Positions 1 to 5,563 of a stretch of DNA of 6,889 nucleotides are shown here, piece by piece. Each line of letters opens with the position of its first letter. Positions within the stretch are counted from its first letter, which is position 1. The position numbers were made by a program, and so were the translations under genes. The notes under the pieces are model-generated. The model was not told the origin of the DNA and did not search any database. It worked only from the letters and a program-made list of their open reading frames with translations. This stretch comes from Trebonia sp. (lineage in GTDB: Bacteria > Actinomycetota > Actinomycetes > Streptosporangiales > Streptosporangiaceae): positions 1-6,889 of the forward strand of contig JASHXJ010000401.1 in NCBI GenBank assembly GCA_030043595.1. Direction: 5' to 3'.

Positions 1-533
1 TGCCACACGAAGGGGGGCACGTCGTCCAGCGGCCGCGGGATGCTGGTGAACCCCTGCAGCGGGGTGCGGAACTTGCCCTGCCAGTCCACGACGTCCTCGC
101 GCCACAGCCGGTGCAGCAGGTTGTAGTTCTCCAGCGCCAGCGGCAGGCCCTGCCTGATGTCCTGGCCGAACCACGGGTACACCGGGGCCGTGTTGCCGCG
201 ACCGAGCATGAGGTCCATCCGGCCCTTGCTCAGGTGCTGCAGCATCGCGTACTCCTCGGCGATCCGCACCGGGTCGTTGGTGGTGATCAGCGTGGTGCTC
301 GTGGTGACGATCAGTTTCTTCGTGGTCGCCGCGATGTAGGCGAGCAGCGTCGTCGGCGCCGAGGAGAAGAACGGCGGGTTGTGGTGCTCACCGATGGCGA
401 ACACGTCCATCCCGACCTCTTCGGTCTGCTGCGCGATCTTGACGATCGCGTCGATGCGTTCTGCCTCGCTGGGGGTGTAGTTGTGCACCGGGTCCCGGGT
501 GATGTCGCTCACCGAGAAGATCCCGAACTGCAT
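1..533 (-). CDS. Luciferase-like FMN-dependent monooxygenase, CE1758-like subfamily (3' end outside window)
   Basis: This is the N-terminal 177 residues of a bacterial luciferase-fold flavin oxidoreductase; the reading frame stays open to the left edge. The start is the ATG read from 533, with a perfect AGGAGG Shine-Dalgarno six bases upstream. The translation begins MQFGIFSVSDITRDP. It then shows the family landmarks: EEVGMDVFAIGEHHNPPF (residues ~38-55), STTLITTNDPVRIAEE (~79-94), a GRMDLMLGRGN stretch (~104-114) followed by YPWFGQDIRQG, and a WREDVVDW segment near 144-151. These match my memory of the CE1758-type group of luciferase-like monooxygenases. Members use reduced flavin and oxygen, and substrates for this group are mostly unknown. 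The gene lies 204 bases downstream of the TMEM97-like gene on the same strand and could be co-transcribed with it or have its own promoter. The family is secure; substrate and any link to protocatechuate breakdown are not known. Confidence 0.9.
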   Translation of the reverse strand, partial: MQFGIFSVSDITRDPVHNYTPSEAERIDAIVKIAQQTEEVGMDVFAIGEHHNPPFFSSAPTTLLAYIAATTKKLIVTTSTTLITTNDPVRIAEEYAMLQHLSKGRMDLMLGRGNTAPVYPWFGQDIRQGLPLALENYNLLHRLWREDVVDWQGKFRTPLQGFTSIPRPLDDVPPFVW

Positions 534-539
534 GGGATG

Positions 540-545
540 CCTCCT
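540..545 (-). promoter_or_regulatory. Shine-Dalgarno site of the luciferase-like gene
   Basis: The forward strand reads CCTCCT, giving AGGAGG on the reverse strand with a six-base spacer to the ATG at 533. It is the best ribosome-binding site in the window and fixes this start. Confidence 0.85.
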
Positions 546-556
546 GCTCGCTGCCT

Positions 557-617
557 GCCTGGCTGTCAAGTTGCCTGGCTGTCTGGCCTGGTTCCCGCCT
601 GGCCTGGTTCCCGCCTG
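557..617. repeat. Imperfect ~16-bp tandem repeat cluster in the leader of the luciferase-like gene
   Basis: Four successive units begin with GCCTGG, at 557, 573, 586 and 602. The first two share GCCTGGCTGTC with a 16-bp period. The last two lie within a perfect 16-bp tandem duplication, GGCCTGGTTCCCGCCT at 585-600 and 601-616. The cluster lies between the AT-richer patch at 622-652 and the ribosome-binding site of the reverse-strand gene, so it would be transcribed as 5' untranslated leader if the promoter is in that patch. Function is unknown; replication slippage is the simplest origin. Confidence 0.75.
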
Positions 618-621
618 GCGG

Positions 622-652
622 CCGATATATGCGTTTGCATGGATCTATAACC
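622..652 (-). promoter_or_regulatory. AT-rich patch, possible promoter/operator of the luciferase-like gene
   Basis: In otherwise very GC-rich DNA this stretch contains GATATATGCG, TTTGCATGG and ATCTATAA. Read on the reverse strand it gives TATAGAT and CATATAT words that could serve as a -10 element. It also contains a small inverted repeat, ATGC-GTTT-GCAT (629-640). No convincing -35 hexamer was found at the usual spacing, so this is only a candidate based on composition and position, about 90-120 bases upstream of the ATG at 533. Confidence 0.25.
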
Positions 653-737
653 GCGGAGGGACGCTGGTATTCCCGTCTGCGGCGGGGTGGCGGGGAGCGG
701 GACGGCGGCGGGAGCGGGCTTCTCTAGCGAGCTGGGT

Positions 738-1343
738 TCAGGCCGTCGGTGCCTCGGAGGCGGCCGGGCCTGTCGGGGCTGCCGGGGCTGCCGGGACGGT
801 CGGGGCTGCCGGGCTTGGCAGTTCGGTGAAAGGGTGCTCCCGCGCCATCCGGATCAAGGTCAGGAGCGGCAACAGCAGCCAGGGCAGGTTCAGTGCCAGA
901 ACGATCGGGAAGTGCGGCGTCTTGTGCACGCCGTTGTACTCCTCGGCCAGGATGATCAGCACTACCGCGGCCATGCTGCCGCACCAGACCAGCGCCGGCA
1001 CCCTGATCCAGTCGCGGCCGCGGGTGATCGCGTAGATGGCCGCTACGTAGAACGGCCCGTTCCAGATCACGTCGATCCAGATCGTCATCCGCCAGAAGGC
1101 CGGCCGGGCCATCAGCAGAGGGTCGTAACGGCTGCCGTAGCTGTGCACCATGTCGACGATGAACTTCGGCGGCCAGGCCGGGTAGCTGAAGTGGTACGGA
1201 TTGGCGATCGTCAGCTGCTCGATGTCGACGAAGTACGTGATGAAGAGCAAATTGACCGCGAAGAACGCGAGCAAGACCCAGTCGACGCGCCGACGGCGCA
1301 ACGGTACGGGCCGCCGGACGGCGGGCAGTGCCCCATTTGCCAT
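738..1343 (-). CDS. EXPERA-domain integral membrane protein, TMEM97/sigma-2 receptor-like (emopamil-binding family)
   Basis: This 201-residue protein has four hydrophobic segments at about residues 21-40, 86-107, 112-133 and 146-166, after a short basic N-terminus (RRPVPLRRRR). The pattern and sequence resemble eukaryotic TMEM97 (sigma-2 receptor/MAC30): ITYFVDIEQL at helix 1, YDPLLMARPAFW before helix 2, IDVIWNGPF in helix 2, RDWIRVPALVW entering helix 3, and PWLLLPLLTLIRM in helix 4. Acidic residues D40, D74 and D91 fall where TMEM97 has D29, D56 and E73 when compared from memory. The EXPERA family binds or isomerises sterol-like ligands in eukaryotes; the role of bacterial members is not established. 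The last ~25 residues are a Pro/Ala-rich tail encoded by GC-rich repeats (about 773-813). The start is the only in-frame ATG before helix 1 and has no clear Shine-Dalgarno, so leaderless translation is possible. Topology and family are likely; function is open. Confidence 0.85.
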   Translation of the reverse strand: MANGALPAVRRPVPLRRRRVDWVLLAFFAVNLLFITYFVDIEQLTIANPYHFSYPAWPPKFIVDMVHSYGSRYDPLLMARPAFWRMTIWIDVIWNGPFYVAAIYAITRGRDWIRVPALVWCGSMAAVVLIILAEEYNGVHKTPHFPIVLALNLPWLLLPLLTLIRMAREHPFTELPSPAAPTVPAAPAAPTGPAASEAPTA

Positions 1344-1552
1344 GAAATGAGGCTAGTGCCCAGCTGCTCGGCTGCGATTATCGTGACTCGGACGAGTCGG
1401 GCGGGCAAGGATCTTCCGCGTAAGCCAACAGGTGACGCCGGAGGCCGGGCGACGCGGGAACGGCGTTGCCGGAGGGGCTGACGTTGGCTGCGGGAGCTGG
1501 ATCCGGTGCGGTGGGGGGACCGGAAACCACTGTGTTTGTTCGTCTGGGGGCT

Positions 1553-1620
1553 CTTTGTATGAGTTCAGCACGACATATCGGGACAAAACCGGCGCAAAAG
1601 TGGTCGGAACGCATACAAAG
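1553..1620. promoter_or_regulatory. Paired inverted 14-bp sites, candidate operators
   Basis: CTTTGTATGAGTTC is found on the forward strand at 1553-1566 and CTTTGTATGCGTTC on the reverse strand at 1607-1620. They match at 13 of 14 positions and face each other across a 40-bp spacer. The first nine bases form a perfect inverted repeat. The spacer is also relatively AT-rich (ACATATC, GACAAAAC, GCAAAAG). Position between two divergent transcription units suggests regulator sites acting on one or both promoters, possibly by looping. The regulator is not encoded in the window. This is inference from symmetry and location only. Confidence 0.5.
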
Positions 1621-1948
1621 GCAACGGAAGAGGCTGGTGTGACGGGGCGGGGGACGGCCGGGGGGCAGATCGGCCGCGGGACGGTGCCCGCCGCCACGGA
1701 CGGCTGGCGGCGGGCCGCGAGCGGCAGCGGACGGAATGGCTTGTAGGCGGATCGTAATTAAATGGTGACAGAGTGCTTTCAGGGGGCGGGGCGCTCTTGG
1801 GAGCGGCGCGGGGCGGGGGTATTCGGCCAGGTCGGGTTTGTGGTAGGTACAGTTCCGTGAACCGCGATGCTTGTGGTTCCGCCTCTTCCATTCCTGCCCG
1901 GCTCGGGGGTAAGCAAGGTAGGGAGAGCGCGGCGGCGAGGAAGCTCTG

Positions 1949-1980
1949 GCTGGGCACGGTGGGCGCTGGGCACGGTGGGC
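1949..1980. repeat. Perfect 16-bp tandem duplication
   Basis: GCTGGGCACGGTGGGC occurs at 1949-1964 and again, without mismatch, at 1965-1980. It directly abuts the 21-bp repeat array that begins at about 1984. It is most simply explained by slippage; no function can be assigned. Confidence 0.85.
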
Positions 1981-1983
1981 GGG

Positions 1984-2107
1984 CCTGGAAGCGGAGGGCA
2001 GGGGCCTGGAAGCGGAAGGCAGAAGGCTGGAAGCGGAGGGCAGGACCTGGAAGCGGAGGGCGGGGGGCTGGAAGCGGAGGGCGAGGGGCTGGACGCGGAG
2101 GGCAGGG
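1984..2107. repeat. Six-copy 21-bp direct repeat (minisatellite) upstream of the lig operon
   Basis: The core CTGGAAGCGGA recurs starting at 1985, 2006, 2027, 2047 and 2068, and as CTGGACGCGGA at 2089. Spacings are 21, 21, 20, 21 and 21 bases. Each core is followed by a purine-rich GGGCAGG-like tail, so the forward strand is strongly G/A-rich with many G runs. The array ends about 250 bases before the ligJ start. Twenty-one bases is two helical turns, so every copy lies on the same DNA face. Copy-number variation, an iterated protein-binding site or a structured G-rich leader are all possible; none is shown. The repeats also keep frames open on both strands, which explains spurious long frames here. 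Confidence 0.9.
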
Positions 2108-2355
2108 AGCGACGATGAGGGGCATGCGACACGCCGGGGATGCCGGCGCGCTGTCGTGTGCGCACGGGCGGTCGCGGGCGCTCGCCACGAGGCGGGCATC
2201 GAGTTGCTGATGCCGCCTGCCGCGTCACAGCGTCAGATCCAGGCGGCAACCCGCGCCGCCCCGCTGCACGAGCCTGGCCTGACCGCGGCCACCGACAACA
2301 TCCGCCGATCGCGGGCTGCCGCGACGGCCCGTTACTCCACGCTGGGGGCTTGGCT

Positions 2356-3375
2356 GTGATCATCGACTGTCACGGGCATTACACGACCGCTCCCGCGGCG
2401 CACACGCAGTGGCGGGAGAGCCAGCTCGCGGCGTTCCGCGAGGGACGCCAGGCGCCGGCTTACCCGGCCATCTCCGACGACGAGATCCGCGAGTCGATCG
2501 AGCGGAACCAGCTCAAGATGCTGCGCGAGCGCGGCGCCGACATGACGATCTTCTCGCCGCGCGCGTCGGCCATGGGCCATCACGAGGGCGACGAGCGAGT
2601 CAGCGTCGAGTGGTCCAGGGCGTGCAACGACCTGATCGCCCGGGTGACCGGGCTGTTCCCCGAGACGTTCATCGGCGTCTGCCAGCTGCCGCAATCGCCC
2701 GGCGCGGACCTGAAGGCGTCGATCGCCGAGCTGGAACGCTGCGTTCTCGAGCTGGGGTTCGTCGGCTGCAACCTCAGCCCCGACCCGAGCGGCGGGTACT
2801 GGACCTCGCCGCCGCTCACCGACCAGTACTGGTACCCCGTCTACGAGAAGATGATCGAGCTTGACGTGCCCGCCATGGTGCACGTCTCGGCGAGCGCGAA
2901 CCCGGTGTTCCACGCGACAGGCGCGCACTACATCAACGCCGACACGACGGCGTTCATGCAGCTCATCCAGGGCGACCTGTTCGCGGCTTTCCCTGACCTG
3001 CGGCTGGTGATCCCGCATGGCGGCGGCGCGGTCCCCTACCACTGGGGCCGCTACCGCGGGCTCGCCGACATGCTGAACAAGCCGCCGCTGCGCGAGCACG
3101 TGATGCAGAACGTGTTCTTCGACACATGCGTCTACCACCAGCCCGGCATCGACCTGCTGTTCACGGTCATCGACACGGACAACATCCTGTTCGGATCCGA
3201 GATGGTGGGCGCTGTCCGCGGCATCGACCCGGAGACCGGCCACTACTTCGACGACACCAAGCGGTACGTCGACGCGGCAGGCCTGACGGAGGGCGATAAG
3301 GCGAAGGTTTACGCTGGCAACGCCCGGCGCGTGTACCCGCGCCTGGACAAGGCCCTGGGCGCACGAGGACTGTAA
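2356..3375 (+). CDS. ligJ: 4-oxalomesaconate hydratase (amidohydrolase superfamily)
   Basis: This 339-residue protein belongs to the ACMSD-like branch of the amidohydrolase superfamily and closely resembles LigJ of Sphingobium SYK-6 (about 341 residues). LigJ adds water to 4-oxalomesaconate, giving 4-carboxy-4-hydroxy-2-oxoadipate, late in protocatechuate 4,5-cleavage. Visible features are the metal-binding DCHGH at residues 4-8 (H6, H8), H176 in MVHVS, H221 in IPHGGG, and E282 in LFGSE. That glutamate is where LigJ has its catalytic Glu, whereas ACMSD decarboxylases carry Asp. GID-PETG (~289-294) also matches LigJ. I chose the GTG at 2356 because the protein then starts VIIDCHGH like known LigJ and a GGGGG run lies at 2344-2348. 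The frame remains open 72 codons further upstream, but that extension has no family resemblance. It is the first gene of the operon; ligI follows after 13 bases. Confidence 0.92.
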   Translation: MIIDCHGHYTTAPAAHTQWRESQLAAFREGRQAPAYPAISDDEIRESIERNQLKMLRERGADMTIFSPRASAMGHHEGDERVSVEWSRACNDLIARVTGLFPETFIGVCQLPQSPGADLKASIAELERCVLELGFVGCNLSPDPSGGYWTSPPLTDQYWYPVYEKMIELDVPAMVHVSASANPVFHATGAHYINADTTAFMQLIQGDLFAAFPDLRLVIPHGGGAVPYHWGRYRGLADMLNKPPLREHVMQNVFFDTCVYHQPGIDLLFTVIDTDNILFGSEMVGAVRGIDPETGHYFDDTKRYVDAAGLTEGDKAKVYAGNARRVYPRLDKALGARGL

Positions 3376-3388
3376 GGACCGCACCGCG

Positions 3389-4312
3389 ATGACTGTCACG
3401 TTCGAGCCCGACGCCGACTGGCTCGTGTACCTGGCTAACCCCCGCAAGCCGGACTACGTGCTGCCGGCGGGCGCGGTCGACGCGCACTGCCACGTGTTCG
3501 GACCGGGCAGCGTCTTCCCGTACGCGCCGGAGCGGAAGTACACGCCGGTCGACGCACCCAAGGACAAGCTCTTCGCGCTGCGCGACTTCCTCGGCTTCGA
3601 GCGCAATGTCATCGTCCAGGCGACCTGCCACGGCGCGGACAACCGCGCCCTGGTGGACGCGCTGCTCGCGGCCGGGGAAAGGGCCCGCGGCGTGGCCACG
3701 ATCAGGCCCGGGGTCTCGAGGGCGGAGCTCGCCGACATGCACGCGGCCGGTGTCCGTGGTATCAGGTTCAACTTCGTGCGGCGGCTGGCCGACCCCAAGC
3801 CGGACGAGTACTACCGGGGGCTGGTCGATCTGGTCGCCGAGTTCGGCTGGCATATCGTCATCTACTTCGAGGCTCCCGACCTGGCCGAGCGCTGGGACCT
3901 GTTCACCCACCTGCCCACGGACATCGTGGTCGACCACGTCGGCCGGCCCGATGTGACGCAGCCGGTCGACGGTCCCGGCTTCGCGCTGTTCCAGCGCCTC
4001 ATGAGTGAGCACGAGAACGTGTGGGCCAAGCTGAGCGGCGCGGAAAGGCTGTCGGTCTCCGGCCCGCCCCGGTACGACGACTTCGTCCCGTTCGCGCGGC
4101 ACATCGCGCAGACGTTCCCCGACCGCGTGATCTGGGGCACCGACTGGCCGCACCCGAACATGAAGAGCCATATGCCCGACGAGGGCGACCTCGTCGACCT
4201 GATCCCGCGGATCGCCCCGACCGAAGACCTGCGGCGCAAGCTGCTAGTCGACAACCCGATGCGCCTGTACTGGCCGGCTGCTCCATGCCAACAGGAAAGA
4301 GATACCCCATGA
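3389..4312 (+). CDS. ligI: 2-pyrone-4,6-dicarboxylate (PDC) hydrolase
   Basis: This 307-residue cytoplasmic amidohydrolase-fold enzyme hydrolyses the lactone PDC to 4-oxalomesaconate. The sequence follows LigI almost throughout: GAVDAHCHVFGP (~28-39, with H33 and H35), FALRDFLGFERNVIVQATCHGADN (~62-85, given here as a region), RGIRFNFVRRL (~123-133), WHIVIYFEA (~154-162), IVVDHVGRPDV (~179-189, with H183) and VIWGTDWPHPNM (~247-258, with D252). H33, H35, H183 and D252 correspond to the LigI active-site His residues and catalytic Asp; arginines in the RGIR and HVGRPD segments would bind the carboxylates. The ATG at 3389 is preceded by AAGGA overlapping the ligJ stop codon. The stop codon TGA overlaps the ligA ATG as ATGA (4309-4312), suggesting coupled translation. 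The C-terminus is ~10 residues longer than SYK-6 LigI, ending CQQERDTP. Confidence 0.95.
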   Translation: MTVTFEPDADWLVYLANPRKPDYVLPAGAVDAHCHVFGPGSVFPYAPERKYTPVDAPKDKLFALRDFLGFERNVIVQATCHGADNRALVDALLAAGERARGVATIRPGVSRAELADMHAAGVRGIRFNFVRRLADPKPDEYYRGLVDLVAEFGWHIVIYFEAPDLAERWDLFTHLPTDIVVDHVGRPDVTQPVDGPGFALFQRLMSEHENVWAKLSGAERLSVSGPPRYDDFVPFARHIAQTFPDRVIWGTDWPHPNMKSHMPDEGDLVDLIPRIAPTEDLRRKLLVDNPMRLYWPAAPCQQERDTP

Positions 4313-4701
4313 CGTCATACACCGCAGAGTTCGATGACATCCCGGGCACCCGGGTGTTCACCGCGCAGCGCGCGAAGGCCGGCTACGAGCTGAACCAGTT
4401 CTGCATGAGCCTGATGAAGGAAGCCAACCGCGAGCGGTTCAAGGCCGACGAGCGCGCCTACCTCGACCAGACGAAGATGTCGCAGGAGCAGAAGCAGGCC
4501 GTCCTCGACCGCGACTACAACACGATGATCGACCTGGGCGGTCAGATCTACTTCCTCGCGAAGATCTTCGCCACCGACGGGCTGAGCTACCTGCAGGCGG
4601 TCAGCACGATGACGGGGATGAACATCGACGACTACCAGCAGATGATGCTGCACGGCGGCCGCTCCCCGGAGGGCTGGCGCTCGATTAAGGACGGTAACTG
4701 A
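4309..4701 (+). CDS. ligA: Protocatechuate 4,5-dioxygenase alpha (small) subunit
   Basis: This 130-residue protein is the small subunit of the class III extradiol ring-cleavage enzyme that opens protocatechuate between C4 and C5. It closes over the active site of the beta subunit and contributes to substrate binding. Landmarks shared with LigA are AEFDDIPGTRVFTAQRA (~6-22), LNQFCMSLMKEANRERFKAD (~28-47), RDYNTMIDLGG (~68-78), FATDGLSYL (~87-95), SMTGM (~99-103), DDYQQMM (~106-112) and GGRSPEGWRSIK (~115-126). The start ATG overlaps the ligI stop (ATGA), with AGGAAAGAG about ten bases upstream. A much longer frame extends upstream within ligI, but it is not LigA-like there. Only two bases separate its stop from ligB, as expected for subunits made in equal amounts. 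Confidence 0.96.
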   Translation: MTSYTAEFDDIPGTRVFTAQRAKAGYELNQFCMSLMKEANRERFKADERAYLDQTKMSQEQKQAVLDRDYNTMIDLGGQIYFLAKIFATDGLSYLQAVSTMTGMNIDDYQQMMLHGGRSPEGWRSIKDGN

Positions 4702-4703
4702 CC

Positions 4704-5552
4704 ATGGCTCGCATCACGCACGGGCTGACCACGAGCCACATCCCGGCCGTCGGCGCCGCGATCGACCTCGGAAAGACCGCCGAGCCGTACTGGAAGCCGC
4801 TGTTCGCGGGCTACGACTGGACGAAGGCGTGGGCGAAGGAGAACGTTCCCGACGTCATCATCCTGGTCTACAACGACCACGCGTCGGCGTTCACGCCGGA
4901 AGTCGTCCCGACCTTCGCGCTCGGCTGCGCCGACCAGTTCCCCCCGGCCGACGAGGGGTACGGGCCCCGTCCGGTGCCGGTCGTGCAGGGCCGCGCCGAC
5001 CTGGCGGCCCACCTGGCGGAGGGGCTCATCCTCGACGAGTTCGACCTCACCCTGATGTACGCGATGGAGGTCGACCACGGCCTGACCGTCCCGCTGTCAC
5101 TCGTCTACGGCCAGCCCGACGCCTGGCCGACTCGGGTCATCCCGTTCGCCGTGAACGTGGTGCAGTACCCGCCGCCCACCGCCCACCGCTGCTTCATGCT
5201 CGGCAAGGCGATCCGCCGGGCCGTGGAGCGCTTCGATGAGGACCTCAACGTCCACATCTGGGGCACCGGCGGCATGAGCCACCAGCTGCAGGGCCCGCGG
5301 GCGGGCTTCATCAACACGCCCTGGGACACCGCGTTCCTTGACCGCCTGGTCAAGGACCCGGACAGCCTGGCTCAGCTGAAGCACCTGGAGTTCGTGCGCG
5401 AAGCCGGCGCGGAAGGCATCGAGCTGGTCATGTGGCTGATCATGCGCGGCGCCCTCGGCCCCGAGGCCGAGGAGCTTTACCGCTTCTACCACGTGCCCGG
5501 TTCCAACACCGCCGTCGGGCACATCGTGCTGCAGTCAGTCGAAACCCCCTAG
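4704..5552 (+). CDS. ligB: Protocatechuate 4,5-dioxygenase beta (catalytic) subunit
   Basis: This 282-residue protein carries the non-haem Fe(II) site of the enzyme that uses O2 to convert protocatechuate to 4-carboxy-2-hydroxymuconate-6-semialdehyde. The family's iron ligands are present: H12 (TTSHIP), H59 (VYNDHAS) and E240 (AEGIELVMW). H193 (GGMSHQLQG) is the expected acid/base residue and H125 (EVDHGL) the second active-site histidine. They fall within two residues of the LigB positions as I remember them (H12, H61, H127, H195, E242). All catalytic residues are intact, so the enzyme should be active. It starts two bases after ligA with GGACGG upstream. Its stop codon TAG overlaps the AGGAG ribosome-binding site of ligC. 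A beta subunit without fused alpha domain confirms the two-subunit architecture. Confidence 0.97.
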   Translation: MARITHGLTTSHIPAVGAAIDLGKTAEPYWKPLFAGYDWTKAWAKENVPDVIILVYNDHASAFTPEVVPTFALGCADQFPPADEGYGPRPVPVVQGRADLAAHLAEGLILDEFDLTLMYAMEVDHGLTVPLSLVYGQPDAWPTRVIPFAVNVVQYPPPTAHRCFMLGKAIRRAVERFDEDLNVHIWGTGGMSHQLQGPRAGFINTPWDTAFLDRLVKDPDSLAQLKHLEFVREAGAEGIELVMWLIMRGALGPEAEELYRFYHVPGSNTAVGHIVLQSVETP

Positions 5553-5563
5553 GAGACTCAGCC

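Larger units (their letters stand above)
1344..2355. other. About 1 kb divergent intergenic region without a convincing gene
   Basis: This region separates the reverse-strand TMEM97-like gene from the forward lig operon. Open frames exist on both strands, but their translations are low-complexity and rich in Pro, Arg, Ser or Gly. They match no family I recognise and are largely created by repeats and the scarcity of stop codons in GC-rich DNA. The left half has an AT-richer island at about 1530-1620 carrying inverted 14-bp sites, and another at 1750-1765 (GTAATTAAATGG). The right half has a 16-bp duplication and a 21-bp repeat array. A promoter for the lig operon must lie here unless the mRNA begins outside the window. 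No confident -35/-10 pair was found, and no regulator gene or terminator hairpin was recognised. Confidence 0.65.

Noticed and set aside
564..569. Perfect TTGACA on the reverse strand, as a -35 box for the luciferase-like gene
   Set aside because: No -10-like hexamer at 16-19 bases downstream, where the sequence is GC-rich and runs into the ribosome-binding site; it falls inside a repeat unit.
111..650. Forward 179-codon frame at the left edge
   Set aside because: It is the antisense of the luciferase-like gene, whose reverse-strand translation carries clear family motifs.
703..737. Possible terminator after the TMEM97-like gene
   Set aside because: The stretch is GC-rich but has no convincing stem-loop or T-run.
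1432..1746. Forward 104-codon frame in the divergent region
   Set aside because: Gly-rich with no recognisable motif and no Shine-Dalgarno; considered as a small regulator but nothing supports it.
1741..1769. AT-rich TTGTAG...TAATTAAAT as lig operon promoter
   Set aside because: Spacing between a -35-like and a -10-like hexamer does not fit on either strand; kept only as an AT-rich patch.
1378..2199. Long reverse-strand open frame (273 codons) across the intergenic region
   Set aside because: The translation is low-complexity (repeated LRFQ/SASRP-type units) and arises from the 21-bp repeats read on the other strand; no domain recognised.
2156..2359. Forward 67-codon frame just before ligJ, ending at the ligJ start, considered as a leader peptide
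   Set aside because: No ribosome-binding site, no attenuator-like hairpin or codon run, and no recognised family; chance opening in GC-rich DNA is more likely.
1779..2363. Second reverse-strand open frame (194 codons) over the repeats
   Set aside because: Pro/Ser/Arg-rich repeat translation, overlaps the start of ligJ, no family resemblance.
2356..3375. ACMSD-type decarboxylase for the first operon gene
   Set aside because: The motif is LFGSE, not GSD, and overall sequence and operon context match 4-oxalomesaconate hydratase.
2332..3447. 371-codon reverse-strand frame opposite ligJ
   Set aside because: Antisense shadow of a conserved gene, with Arg/Val/Asp-rich composition typical of such shadows.
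3167..4171. 334-codon reverse-strand frame opposite ligJ/ligI
   Set aside because: Antisense shadow; ligI on the other strand matches its family from end to end.
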